A DNA stretch of 64,000 nucleotides from Dryocosmus kuriphilus. Its lineage: Eukaryota; Arthropoda; Insecta; Hymenoptera; Cynipidae. Each line of letters begins with the position of its first letter. Position 1 is the stretch's first letter. Location of the stretch: NCBI GenBank assembly GCA_038277395.1, contig CM076196.1, forward strand, positions 84,819,786-84,883,785, written 5' to 3'. Positions 35,320 through 47,935 of the stretch are shown here, one piece after another. The notes under the pieces are model-generated. The model was given only the letters and a program-made list of their open reading frames with translations, was not told where the DNA came from and searched no databases. The position numbers were made by a program, and so were the translations under genes.

Positions 35320-35960
35320 GTGACCTACTCTTTAAACGATTTTCCGTCCGGTGCATTGACCACCCTGATTTTCAAAATAGAAAATACCAATAATAAAAAA
35401 GGTTCACAAAGAAAGTTAACTAATAAAACAATCGAATAAAGTTGCGAAAAGTTTGTTTTTATAATAGAAAAGTAATTTCATGTAAATCTTATTGAAGTGC
35501 CAAAAGTTCATGTTTGTCAGCCAAAATAATAAAGAGGCCAAATCAAATTAAGGGTTAACAATGGTGCGTATCTTCGGACCATTTCATGTGACATTTGTCT
35601 CAAGTATAATTGACTTTTATGACATTAAAGACAACGCATTATACGCCGACGAATTAGCATTAATCGGGAGAGTGAAAATGCGTGGAGATAAATATGACAA
35701 GGTCATCAATTGTTATTGTCAACGATATGGAACGGATTCTCCATTAAGTTTGCTAATTGACAGTTGTAATTCGTTTATTATATAACTTACGTCACTCATT
35801 ATCCCACATGGCATCCAGCCTTTTACGAGATATGTACGTGAAATGCTTGCATTAAAGTAAATCTGCAAAGTGTTAAATCACTGAATAATTTATTGCACGA
35901 CTGCATAAGCGGAACTAATTCCTCGCGAAAACTGTTTTTCAAACCATCGCATCTCACACT
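35320..35960. other. Spacer between two MITE copies; one unrecognised short ORF
   Basis: A 74-codon frame at 35561-35785 (+) begins with ATG (MVRIFGPFHVTFVSSIIDFY) and has less AT bias than its surroundings, but no motif, splice context or homology that I recognise. Treated as unassigned. Confidence 0.3.
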
Positions 35961-36191
35961 AAATCCTGAGGTATAAAAATTCAGAAGTGTTTTAGATCAA
36001 TTTAATCTTCCATTTAATATCAAAATGATCCAATTTAGAGAATCAAAAAATGCACGAATCCAACTTCACGATCCTAGCAAGCGACAGTCGTGTTCCTTTT
36101 TTTAATTGGATCATTTTAATCAAATGAGTATCACTCTGCCGTAAAAATTACTTTGACCCAACTTCAAGATCAAAGAAATACCCCAGGATTT
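35961..36191 (+). repeat. MITE family D, copy 2
   Basis: A 231-bp copy in direct orientation to copy 1. The ends AAATCCTGAGGTAT and ATACCCCAGGATTT form a 14-bp terminal inverted repeat with one mismatch. Confidence 0.65.
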
Positions 36192-37794
36192 TCTGTACTA
36201 TTTTATATATAAATTCAATTTCAAAATATTATTTAAAAATTTTTTTTGTTTTAATCGAAGATTCTACTTCCTACTTGTGCTGAACAAAAAGGAATTACAT
36301 CAATCTGATTTTCCTCAGAAGTCGCATAAACAATCTTCAAAGTCGCACGTTTTGTGTTTAGGTAAAGTACAAAGGCGCATTCAAGTTATCCGGAAATGTC
36401 ATTCACAATAAATTATTGTTTCTCTCTTCTTTACAAAGGCCAACGTGACAGTTATATTAAAATCTCCCGTAAAGCATAGTCAGGAATTTCAAAAGATTCA
36501 TGCAGTGTCGATGAAGAATTTTAAAATCTTGGGAATTATTCTAAAATTAATTAATACAAAAATTGTAGGGATAATATTTCCGAAAATTGAGCGAATTGGA
36601 GCTGCTATCTCTTATTAGGACATTAAACGACATATTTTAATATTTAAAAATTGTTTATATGTAGAATTGTTCCATTTTAAATTCTTCAATTTGAACTTCA
36701 GATTTTAAAAATTCAAAAATTTTAATTATTCAATTATCAATACTTCAGTTACCGGAAATTTGTTTCTGAAATATTTTGGTTACTCTGAGAGGATATCATT
36801 TGGCTCCAGCAAGCGTTTGACATGTATTTTTTCCGAATTCGGGTTCAGAAAAGCATCATTCTTAATTAAGTCCAACGACCATTTGTGCGTCCACCAATCA
36901 GCTAATGAGTGACAGCATCGTAGAGAAGAGGCCCCAATAATTCTGACCCCACATTCTCACACGTTCCTAAATAATTATAAGCAGTAATCCATCGCACGAA
37001 GTGGCAAGACTGAGGAGACTCTGAATTGCAATACAGCGTCAATATTAATAAGCACTACATTTGCACAGAATCGAGACTCTCCGACACACCCTTCTAAGCA
37101 CCATTCACAATTTTTTATCGATACAAATTCTTGATAAATAAATTTCATCACTTAATTGTATCTCACAAAGGATTATTCTACAAATATTTTCCCGACCTTC
37201 TAGCTGTATGCTAATCGCTAGGAAAACATTATCTGGCCTCGATATGCAATACCGTTTTTCAAGGTGCTTCTATGACAAAATTAGATCTCTGGTTAGTAAA
37301 TATAAAGACGAGCAAAGTACCTTTGCTTTTGGTATAAAAAGAGGAACAGTATATTTTTTCGTCAAATGCTTGTTGAAAAGTGTAAATGATTCCAGATAAT
37401 CCATAATATTAATTTTGCCTCACGTGCAAAAGTTCAGGAAGTGCTAGATTGGTACGTGTGAAATAAAAAGTGTGTCGTGTTCCTTATGCGCCCAACGGTT
37501 ATCATTCCAGAATTCAGAATGAGCTCGCGAGCAAAATTTGTTGTCACGGCCGCATGAAATTTGGTATAACGTATAACGGTCTAGTCACTTACATGCGATC
37601 TGTAATTTAATGTTATAACAGTAATAAAAATACGTGTGCGATCATATAACGTTAACAATAATCATTGCTATTGCAACATCACTCGGATGTCAAGATGCGA
37701 TTCTAAGAGGATAATAGGTTCGGATTGCCATGAATTACGATGGATTGCAAGTATTAATAATTACACAATTTTGTCTTTGAAGAAATAGAAATTC
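36192..37794. other. Intergenic stretch, no gene recognised
   Basis: Mixed-composition sequence; 36880-37720 is less AT-rich than average, but I see no splice-consistent coding frame. The 63-codon frame at 37208-37399 is unrecognised. Confidence 0.4.
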
Positions 37795-38645
37795 AAATTT
37801 GTCGATACCCCTTTACCAGACTATTTACCTCCCCTCACCATAAACACTTCCGACCCTCACCCCGCCACCTTCACTCACCCCCTTATACTCATCGTCAGTC
37901 TCTCAAATCGTCCATTTGTCTGACGGTCAAACTCTACAACACCATATCCATCTGTCTCCTCGCATCTTCATTCACCCCCTCCTTATACCCGTCTTCCCAA
38001 CACCCCTCTTAACGTCACCCGAAACATTTTTCTAGCTCATCCTCATATACTTCCCCCTCTCCATATATACATCTCACTTTTATACACCCCGTACCGTTTA
38101 CCCTCCTCTGCCTCTGCATCCACCAATTTCCCACACCCTCTATAGTCTATACTCTGCTTAAACAACCTTTCATCTTCCTATCCAGCCCTTCCCCAACCAC
38201 TCCTTCCCTCTTCACCCTATTACTTTCCTCTACCATATTGATTTCCGAGTTCACTCGTTCCATTCCTTCAGCCCTATAACACCACTATATAACCTTATTC
38301 CTCTTACTCTCATCCCATCCCCCTATACACCAATGCTATTTGTCCTCATATCCCCTTGGTTTAGCCTCCCTATGCGCTTCTTTGGCTTATATTCTTTTAC
38401 CCTTCTTCCTTATAAACCCCTCTTCCCCTTCCTCCCATCATTCCTGTTCACCTTTTTACCGCCTCACCAACTCTTTCCACCCTTGCAACATCTATATTTG
38501 CCCTCTACCTTTCTAGTTCCTTTAAATCCTCGCTCCACTAAACTTCTCTTCCTTTAAATCCCTTCCCCCCTCGCTTCTTCACTCTTCTCTAACTCCTTCC
38601 TCTCCCCCTTCAAATTTGTTTGTCTCTTCCTACCACTCCTCAGAG
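37795..38645 (+). repeat. Long polypyrimidine (C/T-rich) tract
   Basis: About 850 bases in which C and T dominate and G is rare on the + strand, made of irregular CCCTTCC, CACCCC and CTCTTC words without a fixed period. The Leu/Pro/Phe-rich frame at 38333-38557 is a composition artefact. Confidence 0.8.
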
Positions 38646-39040
38646 GCATTGTTATTGGCCGTTGTTAATGACTTTTTATTGACAGTTTCTAGAGAAATTT
38701 ACAAACTTCTACCTAAAATTTGTAAAATATCCAACTAATATTTAGTAGCGATAGAAAATTACCCAAATTATCAAATTGTTAAAAAATCATGAAGCTTGGT
38801 ATATGTGTTCTTAATGACAAAAAAACTTTTAGAATCGGGTGCCAAAATGTTTTGTTTTTCAAACAATCAAACACAAGTACATTTGTTTTTGAAAATCCGA
38901 TTTTTTCGAAATAATGAAAATAATGTACTTTTTCTTTTTCATTATTCTGAAGGGTTTCCTAATTCAATAAAGTTTTTTTTTGCAAAATAGTCGTTTTCGT
39001 TTCTGACTCCTAAAGTACGTGTGAGAAATCATTTCCACGA

Positions 39041-39230
39041 AAAAACAAAGGGTAAAAAGCGTTTCAAGTAAAAATTCTGGGAGTAATCTCGGCATGGAGA
39101 AAAATGAAGATAGTAAGGGTGAAATAAAATATTAGAGATTTTTCATTCTACCCTTACCGATCTTCATTTTTTTCATGGCGAGATTACCCGCAGAATTTTT
39201 ACGTGAAGTACTTTTTACCCGTGGCTTTTT
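39041..39230. repeat. Fold-back hairpin element (MITE-like)
   Basis: The left arm (GGGTAAAAAGCGTTTCAAGT, TCTGGGAGTAATCTCG, AAATGAAGATAGTAAGGG) pairs with the right arm, reading in reverse complement GGGTAAAAAGTACTTCACGT, TCTGCGGGTAATCTCG, AAATGAAGATCGGTAAGGG. Arms are ~85 bp with a ~15-bp loop. No gene is seen in 38646-39040 on its left. Confidence 0.75.
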
Positions 39231-41814
39231 CTATGTATAAATTGCAGGTGGAAAAAACGTTAGTGATATTGATTTTCTTAAATTTTTAATATCTTTTTTT
39301 AAAAAAATTGTTGTTTAGAAACTTTTAAAAATTACATTTTTTCATTCAACGTTTTATTTATGTATTAATTGCTGTTTCCCTGTTAATTCAACCAGATAAG
39401 AATGTTTGCGATTTTTATTTTCTTCAAAGTCCAGCATTTAAGTCTTAATTTCCAATTTAAAAATATAAAAAATTTTATTTCATTGCATGAACTTCAAATT
39501 CAAGAAATTTGCTGTAGAGTGTAAACTAGATTGAAAATGAGTGTTGGAATTTGAAGCTAAGGCCCAAATTCTGGATTTTAAAGAATTTAGAGTGCATAAA
39601 CGCCAATAAAATTCCTTATATCTGGTTGGAATTCACATGCAAACAACACCCCACACACAGTTTAAGCAAGAACTAAAAAAATTTATTTTTCTTTAAATTT
39701 ACAACAGAACAATGTTTAAAAAAACTTTAAAAACAAAGAAAGTCTGTATCACTAACGTTTTCTCCCATTTTTTCAATTTATCATTTTTCCACATTTCTTT
39801 GTGGATTTGGAAAATTTAAGAAAACTCTAGCAAGAAGTAAAAAGAAATTTTAATTATCTTCATTATTTAGAAAAATACCAGATTTAAAAACAAAATGTGC
39901 CTTTTTTAATTTTCACAAATTCTTTGGCACGCGATTCTAAAACTTTTTTAAAACAAAATTCTGCTGTCACTAAATATTTTGGCATAGCTCTCTGAAATTA
40001 AAATTCTTCACGCTCTTTTGTATTGAAAATCTATCATAAAAATGACGTTTTGCATCATGTTAAAAGGGAGTTTTTGAAAATAATTTGATTACTCATTGCT
40101 GCTTATTTTATAAGAACGTACAGATTTATAACAGTTTATTTACATGCTTTTAAAAGGGTTTTTGTAGATAATACAATATTTCAGAAGAAATTAGCTAAGT
40201 TATAAATCAGAGTTGTCACTTGAATGTAATGTGGTAGATTTTATGGCCACAGTTGATTTCTCGTTAATTACAGAACTCCTTAAAGAGTCTACTGGTATGT
40301 ACAAAAGTGTAGTTAAAACTATTTTCAAACGACGCTGTGGATCTCCTTGAAATAATTGCGGAACTTGTTTTCTTTACGCACAGTTCCAGTCGAGGGAAAC
40401 CAAGTAGCATTATAAAATAGGAATGTGACGCTTCTAGGTTTTAAGCTTCTAGGCTTCTAGGCTTCTAGGCTTCTAGGAACGCAAAGCTATATACATACGT
40501 CACACATCACACATCTCACACCGCGCCCCATTCTGGAACGAGGAGGCTGTATGTGAGTATTTTTGAAAGTTACATCAATCTACCGATGATGCAACACCTC
40601 TTGCATATACATAGGTTCGAACAACAGGCTTCGCTAGACGCATATCCATGTTGCATAAGAATTGCAACTTGTGTACGCACCTTCGCATTTTAATACATCG
40701 CAGTATATAATTTCCTCAAAAATATCATTTATATGCAATTATTTCTCCTGTTACATCGCACGAGGGATATAAATAAATATTATATGCAATATACTGTATA
40801 GAGAATAAGAATTTCAGTTTAGAAGCTTAACACCTACTCTTAAAGGATTTTAAAGTGTACGTCTCTAAAGAGAATAAAAAGCATAAGTGCACCTTTTTCG
40901 TTATTTCCAATTTTAGTTAAAGCAGATAAGAATAAATATCTGGGCGTATTAGCTCCGAAGTCGAATGAGGAATATTATGCTAATTGGGGTTTCAAGTTCA
41001 ACTCTTCAACTCTTTTTCAGTTTCTCACAATATATTTACACGAAATTATAAGCTTTTGGTCACGCTTATATTTAAAAAATGACGCAAAGTTATTTACTAC
41101 CTTCAAAATCGTGAAATTATGAAATAAACATGAATATCTTGCGATATGTTTTTTGTGTGTCTAAGCAAATACAAGTTTCTCTTATTCATACTAATTTTAG
41201 TCAATTTTGTACGAATAATTATGTAACTAAATGGGTAGTATAGTTGTTAAATCTATTTAATTAAAAATAATAGTATATTGAAAAGATCGTCACGTGAAAT
41301 TCTACATGACCTTTGAACTTCTGATAAGAAATCAATCACTGGTAATTCCTTATACGCCCATCCTGTGCACTTTTTCTTATGCTGGAAAAAAAACACTTGT
41401 CCTAAGAATATAATTTGCATTTGTTATTACTTGTTGCTTAATAAGATTGCCTTCGAGGTTTTGTGAAATAATAGGTATCTTTCGCTTTAATTATGTACAG
41501 TTTTCATTGACACTGTGCGTGTTGTAAGAACACCATAATATTGCCCAGACGAGGATTATTTGCACGTGTAATGCACAACGTGTGTAATGTGTACACTGTA
41601 CAGTGTATAGTGAGTAAAACCCACGTCAAGTCAATAGTTGGTGACAGAATATTTTCTTCTCGTATTCTTCTGTCCTCAATGATTCAGGGTAGGAAAAAAG
41701 GGGAGAATAAAATATGAAATCTATCTGTAATGTGTGCAGAATTATCATTCATATCGAAGAATTTCTTAGATTTGTAAGATTCTAGTACAAGGTTTTAAAA
41801 ATCAGTTCATGAAG
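39231..41814. other. AT-rich stretch, no gene; small GCTTCTAG repeat
   Basis: No coding sequence recognised. A minisatellite of four GCTTCTAG units lies at about 40444-40477, followed by CACACATCACACATCTCACA near 40501. Nothing else is supported. Confidence 0.5.
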
Positions 41815-42112
41815 CAAGCGCCCCTCCCTCTTATCACCTTATTCCATGTTTCCTTTCTCCCAAATTTTCCCGCTTGCTCCCTCCTCTACTGATCAGCTTT
41901 GCATCAATTAGCCCCTCGCTTCCTTATGAACCACCCCCTCCGACACCCCTCCTCGCTCCAATGTTTTTCAAACCCCACCCGGTTAATATCACTCCTGTTT
42001 CCCCATCCCCTTCATCCCTTTACTCCTAACTTTTTCTCAATAAATACAAAAAATACAAAATAATTATCCGTAATATGGTCCCTCTCACTTAGTCATCCGC
42101 CTCAGTACCTCT
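41815..42112 (+). repeat. Polypyrimidine tract, left part
   Basis: C/T-rich, G-poor sequence like 37795-38645. It appears to continue at 43083, the two parts being separated by element E3. Confidence 0.7.
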
Positions 42113-43082
42113 CCCGTGTAGAAATTTCGAAAGGGGTCTAGTGGGGCCCTCACTAGTTTTCCCTTTTTCTAGTCGGGCCCTTATGGGGAAAACTAGTCGG
42201 GGCTCCAGCAAGATTGTGACGCTTTTGTCAGTGTGGACCCTACTAGACGTTCTAGTAGGGGTCTAGTGGATATCGCCCTTGCAAAGCCCTATCAAAGGAA
42301 GGGCCCTGCTGTGGCCCTAGTCAGGTTCCCGTTAGATACAGTGATGATTATAAACCTATATATAGTTATGCATTTGAGATGATTTCAAGTAGAAATGCTC
42401 AGAATATCTACTTATATCGTCCCAAATACATCCTTGGCATTAGGCAAAACATGCTTTAACTCAGATAGGAAATACATTTGTGTTATTGCTTCGCCGCTTT
42501 GATTTCTGTGGGAATTCGAAACTGCAGCTGAAAAATTTTTAATTCATTATTTAGAGGACGTGAATTAGTATAGTTAATACATGAATAAATGCTTAATTTA
42601 TAATAAGCTTACCTAATAGAATGCATGAAAACATTCTTCTCTCCCTAAAAATTCGTTTATTTCCACATGCCTTCATGGCTACGAATTGAAGAGCAACCTT
42701 TTTGGACAAATATCTTTTTAAAATATTCTTAATGGTTTTTGTCACATTTTTCTTTCCATCAAAGTGAAGCGAAAGTTATGACGTCTAAAAAACGACTGAC
42801 ATTTATGACACATGACAACACGATTGATACTCATGAACTTTACCAGAGAGGTTATGTTGCGCGCCGCCTAACGGCCGAACCTGATATATAATTACAAAAG
42901 TAAGGTTAGCGGGGATTCTCTAGTCGGGACCCCACTAGATACAGATAGACTTATCAAAGTAAAAACTTGCTTACTAGCACCAGATAGGGCCCTGATTTGT
43001 TCTTTCTAGACTAGACCTTCTAGTCCGCGCCACACTAGAACCCCACTTCAAATAGGGAAAGATAGGGACATTTCTACATGGG
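42113..43082. mobile_element. TIR element E3 (CCCGTGTAGAAAT family)
   Basis: Starts CCCGTGTAGAAATTTCGAAA and ends GACATTTCTACATGGG, a 13-bp inverted repeat with one mismatch. CT lies directly outside both ends (42111-42112, 43083-43084). The subterminal regions are crowded with CTAG and GGGCCC words (CTAGTCGGGCCC, GGGGTCTAGTGG, TCTAGTCGGGACCCC). The centre is AT-rich and noncoding. Both flanks are polypyrimidine, which supports insertion into one tract. Confidence 0.72.
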
Positions 43083-43515
43083 CTATTGTCCCTCTACCTC
43101 ATAATTCTTTTTCTCGTTCCCTTCCTCTACATTCTACCCCTTTCCGCCTTCTCCACGTCCATCTCACCCTCGAACACATTAGCCCCTCACTTTTATGTCA
43201 CCATCCTATTTTCTAACTTATCCCTTTTCTACCCATATACTCTATGTAACTACCCCCCCCCCCCCCCCCCTCCCTCAATCACCATGGTTCCTGATAAGAC
43301 ATCGGTCTCTCCTTCTTCCTCTATGAGTCTATGATATGTTTCTCACTCGCTTACAGTCCCTCTGATCCCTTCACATTCTAGTCTCCCTTTATATTTCCCC
43401 CTCCCACGACTCCCTTTTCTCTTTTTATCCCTTACACCAAACCCATTAATTTACCCCCTCTCATTTTTCCTCTCCCTTCTCCGCCGAAAATTAATTACCC
43501 CCTCACCCTCTCTGA
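43083..43515 (+). repeat. Polypyrimidine tract, right part, with poly-C run
   Basis: C/T-rich, G-poor continuation of 41815-42112, including a C run of about 18 at 43253-43270. The Pro/Leu-rich frame at 43086-43334 is a composition artefact. Confidence 0.7.
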
Positions 43516-46500
43516 CATTCTAAATGGAGTATATTTGATAATTTTGTATCATTTTATTTCTTTATTCTAAAATTAAATTTTAAACTAATTTTTCTCGGGT
43601 CAACTTTGCATCCCAATCTGTCGCTGCCAACCGCAATATAAATGACGATCTTTAACCTGCACTCAGGCCAGAATCAATATTTGCTTCCTTTTCGATTTCT
43701 GCTCCTTGTGACGAACAAAAACCAATGACGTTTGAGGCTAAAGTAAATCGTACCTTGAAACTGTAACCATAAATTGAATTTATCTTAAAAGATAATGAGA
43801 GATAACTTCGATAAAAGTTATTGTTAGCAGTCTTACTGCAATAATATAAGTTTATATCAAATAAACTGATCGTGAGGTAACTGAATTGGCCCTAATTCTC
43901 TGAGTGGTACACGCCACGTGCAGTTATTTTCATTTCGGTTTCCCCTCGAGCCAAAGGCTGATAAAAGTCGAAGGGTGAAAAAAAAAGTGCATTGACGACT
44001 TTCAAAAGGGTTCTACCCTAAATCTTTTTTATAATCGCCTTTTTTAAATAAATCCAGTTTGTCCCCTTGCTTTGCAGGAATGACTTCGCCGAGGTCCTTA
44101 TGCTAATATCAGATTAAATTGAGCATCATATTAATCATTACAAGTATGAATTGCAAATTAAGAATTATCTATCAGAATTTCTCAGAGATGTATTTATATT
44201 TATATAATTTATATTAATTTTATTAATAATTATTTATTTAATTTATTTTTATTTATTTATAGTTATATTTATTTATATTTATATTTATATTTTGGATAAC
44301 TTTGTAAATGGTCCAACGTTCCGTAAATCTAAAATTCCAAATACGAATGATTCTATTGCTTGTCCGTGGACACGCGTAGCGACCCGTCAAAAAATCGGGG
44401 CCGTCTGCGCTTCGCGAAGCAAACAAGAAGATGATCTACTGATAGTGATCAGTAAACCGCCCCTCGAAGCCGATCAAACTTTAGTGAAGAAACAAGTTTG
44501 TTTTGTATGAAGCCACAGAATTGGCAATACTTGGCAAAATAGAGAAAATTAAAAAATATTTCAGACACAATACAAACAATGATTTTAATTCCCATTTTGC
44601 CAAGTATTGCTTGTTGAGGATTACTGTTTTTTAAATTAATTTTTTTCTATTTATATTATTCGTCAATAATGAAAAAAACCTTAATATTAATGGAGTCTAT
44701 TATATAACATCACTCAACTTTCGTGTTATTTGATGTTATAGGGTGTAAAGTGATAAACTATTTTAACATTCTATTCGATAAAAAAAGTTACTGGTACTAA
44801 GAGCAATTAAAAGTAAGATTTGAGAATATTTTTAACCCTTAGTCGCGCGTGACGACTTTAAATTGAAGGGTCTTCTTCACAAGCGATCCTGAGATCTGAA
44901 GTTTGTACAGCTTGTTGTACTCATAATATTTTAGACAAAGAAAAAAATGCTTTCTAGTTTGAGTGTAACTATGTTATGTTTATTGGTTTAATGGTAATGT
45001 TCGATTTGCTATAGTATTATTAGAATAATATGTATACAATCATTTTGCAGGGTTTACAAAAAAATTACACTTTTTGAGTTTCCCTTTTAATATTATTTTT
45101 AAACAAGTTTGAATAGCTTGTCGCCCAGAATTTCCAACACTTTGTAATTAGTTTTAAAAAATCAAAATTTAACTTACATAAACAGAGCATAATTTCTGTT
45201 TTTATCATTTTATGATCAACTGAACTTTTTTTAGAGCTTGTACTACACGGGCTTGTATCAGGATTTGAAAACAGAAAGCCCCAGAGATCATTTTGACATT
45301 TATTTTATGACAAAAAATAAGTTTTAGAATTTAAAGTTAAATATCGTTTTTTTCTGATTATTTAATTTAAACAAAAAATTTTTGCATATAAGTGGAATAA
45401 TTGGTCAATTTGGCTTAAATTTTGTTTAAATTAAATTTGGTACTGATCATTTTTCACTGGTATCCTATAAAAATTTTAAGCTTAAAGGTCTAGCCAATTT
45501 TGAGAGAAAGCAGAGATCAATATTCAAGAAGAGATACGTTTACATTGAACATGTACTTATCAGGAACAATTTTCAGATTTACAGAATTGAACATAAAACT
45601 TGACGTTTAGCCATTAGCATATTTATTATTTTTTGATACTGAAGAAAACGTAGCCGGCATACATTCGATAAAAATACCTACAAAAAATTGTATCTCGTTT
45701 TAGGTTTAGTGACTCACTTTGGACAGAAACTAATTTCCCAATTGCTATTGAGAATTGCTTGTTAATTTCTTTGAAAATTGTCGGACAATTTTATTTGAAA
45801 TTAAATCTTAGGTGAATTTTGAGAATTACCGATGAGTGTCTTAAAAATCCCGAAAAATAAATTTGACGACAAAAAAATACCGAAATAGAAAATTCCCAAC
45901 ATTACAAAATTGTCGAAAAGAAAAATTCCTGACTGTGAAATATTCTCCACAACTGTAAAATTCCCGACAGCTTATAATATTACCAGAAATTGAAAATTCT
46001 CGAAATAGATAATTGGCGAATTATAAAATATCGACACTTTAAAATTATCGGCATTTATCTGTTTCGGAAATTTTCAATTTCTGGTAATATTATAAACTGT
46101 TGGGAATTTTGTTCTATATATTTAAGGTTTTTTTGTACACACGGAAAAAAGTTAACTCTCTTACAGAATTTTGTGTTTAAATTATGAAAACCGATTCGAT
46201 GTGAAGGCATCATGGAACCAAAAAAATCTACTTGACAAATAACGAATTTGGAAAATTGATATTCTGAAGATGTGTGAAACTGATGTTTTAAATGAACCAT
46301 TTCTTTGTGTGAGCAATTTGAATAACTGCACTATTTAGATAGTTTGAAAATTTACTTATTTTATTTGCCTGAAATTTGACACCAAAGTTTTCTCAATATA
46401 TAGAAACAAAATTTTCGTAAGTTTAAGAAAACAGAATATCTATGTCGTAAAGTGTGAAGCTGTCTCAAATAAAAATACAATTTTAAATTTTAGATTTGTT

Positions 46501-47935
46501 TTGTCAGTGAGTGAAGTCATCTACGTGTCCTCGGATGTGCCTTTTTAAAAAAATTACCAATTTTATTTTACGAGTTGGGTGTGAGCATGCTACCGTTAAA
46601 TCGATATTTTTCGTCTAAGTAAACACTATAAGAAATGGGTCATTGAAGCAAAAATTTAAATTACAAAAAGAAAAATTGTAATTTTCGCCTTCTTAATATA
46701 ATACCAGATGACTCTATTTTTAGTTTACCTTGGTGGCAACGTATTTTCAGAATAAAATAAAATATAATAAATTACAATAAAGTAAACTAAAGTAAAAATA
46801 TGGACTACAAAATATACAATTTTTTGTTATTATTAAGACAATTTTCCAAAGTTTTACAAGTGCTTACAAATTTTAACAAAATATAAAAATGTTCACATTG
46901 TTGTACCAATGTTCTTATATTTTACTGCCTTCATTTTTAAAGGTGATCATTTTCTCTTAAAAGATATGTTTTTTCTGAATATGATAATTTCATATTATAC
47001 TATAATTCTTTTAGAATGAAGCGGGATTAATTTCCTACCCCTCAAGTGTTTTTTAACGTTTAATTTTCGTATGTAAATCTATTCTATTTTTTTAATTATT
47101 TATTATAATAGTTGTACACTTTCCTAATATATTTTCTAAAATTTTAAGTATATTCTAGAGTCTTCTAAACCATCCATATTCAAAATAGAAGCCATAATCT
47201 CATTTTTTGACAGAAGCCCAATTATGAGGTATACGTATACGCCAGTCGTAAAAAACCCATAAGTTCCTCCGAGGTCCAGGTTGAATGGGTTGCGTCGAGA
47301 CGTCTCTTTACACTTTACTGAGTTTTCGAGGTCACCTCTCGCACAAAAGGCCAGTAATGTCTCATGTCTCATCTTGATCTAGTCTCATGATTCATAAATT
47401 GTGCCTTGATAGCAACCCGGTACGCCGTGCCGTCTATTTGCATTTCGCGATCTGTCCCCGCCGATTATACACAGTCTACACAGCTTTCAACGTTAAACGC
47501 CGATGCAGTGGGAAGGGAGGTAAACTGGTAAAATATCTATGTTCAGAGGGGACATAGTTATAGGTGGGGTCACGGGGGAGACAACTTTGTTGGAGGGGTA
47601 AAAAGAGCCGGAGGGAGGACGTCTCTTTGGACGACGCTCCGAGTCTTCGTCAGTCAAAACGCGAGCGCCCAGGGACGTGGATCGCGCGCAGAACCAATCA
47701 ACAGTCACGCATTGAGTAACACGCTTGGCACACGCCAAAATCCGCGGAATACATCACCAAGAATAGCGGCCTACCACTCGCGAAATTATATGTGAAAACG
47801 CTTTTCAAAAATATTCACAAGTGTTCCAAAAGTGGTTCGAATTTACCAGGAAATTTTCATATTGATCATCTCTTCCGATAAGTGGCCTAAAGAGTTTATT
47901 TATTATTGGATTACAGTGTAAAAAACTTGTTAACA
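43516..47935. other. Intergenic sequence upstream of the yellow-family gene
   Basis: No gene is recognised in the distal part. 44524-44540 (GCAATACTTGGCAAAAT) and 44594-44610 form a perfect 17-bp inverted repeat with a 53-bp loop. A frame at 44292-44510 is less AT-biased but unrecognised. From about 47200 to 47900 GC content rises, as expected for a promoter and 5' UTR of the gene at 47936; TTACAG at 47911-47916 could be a splice acceptor of an upstream noncoding exon, but its pyrimidine tract is weak. No clear TATA box. Confidence 0.4.

Noticed and set aside
38333..38557. Leu/Pro/Phe-rich frame
   Set aside because: Composition artefact of the polypyrimidine tract.
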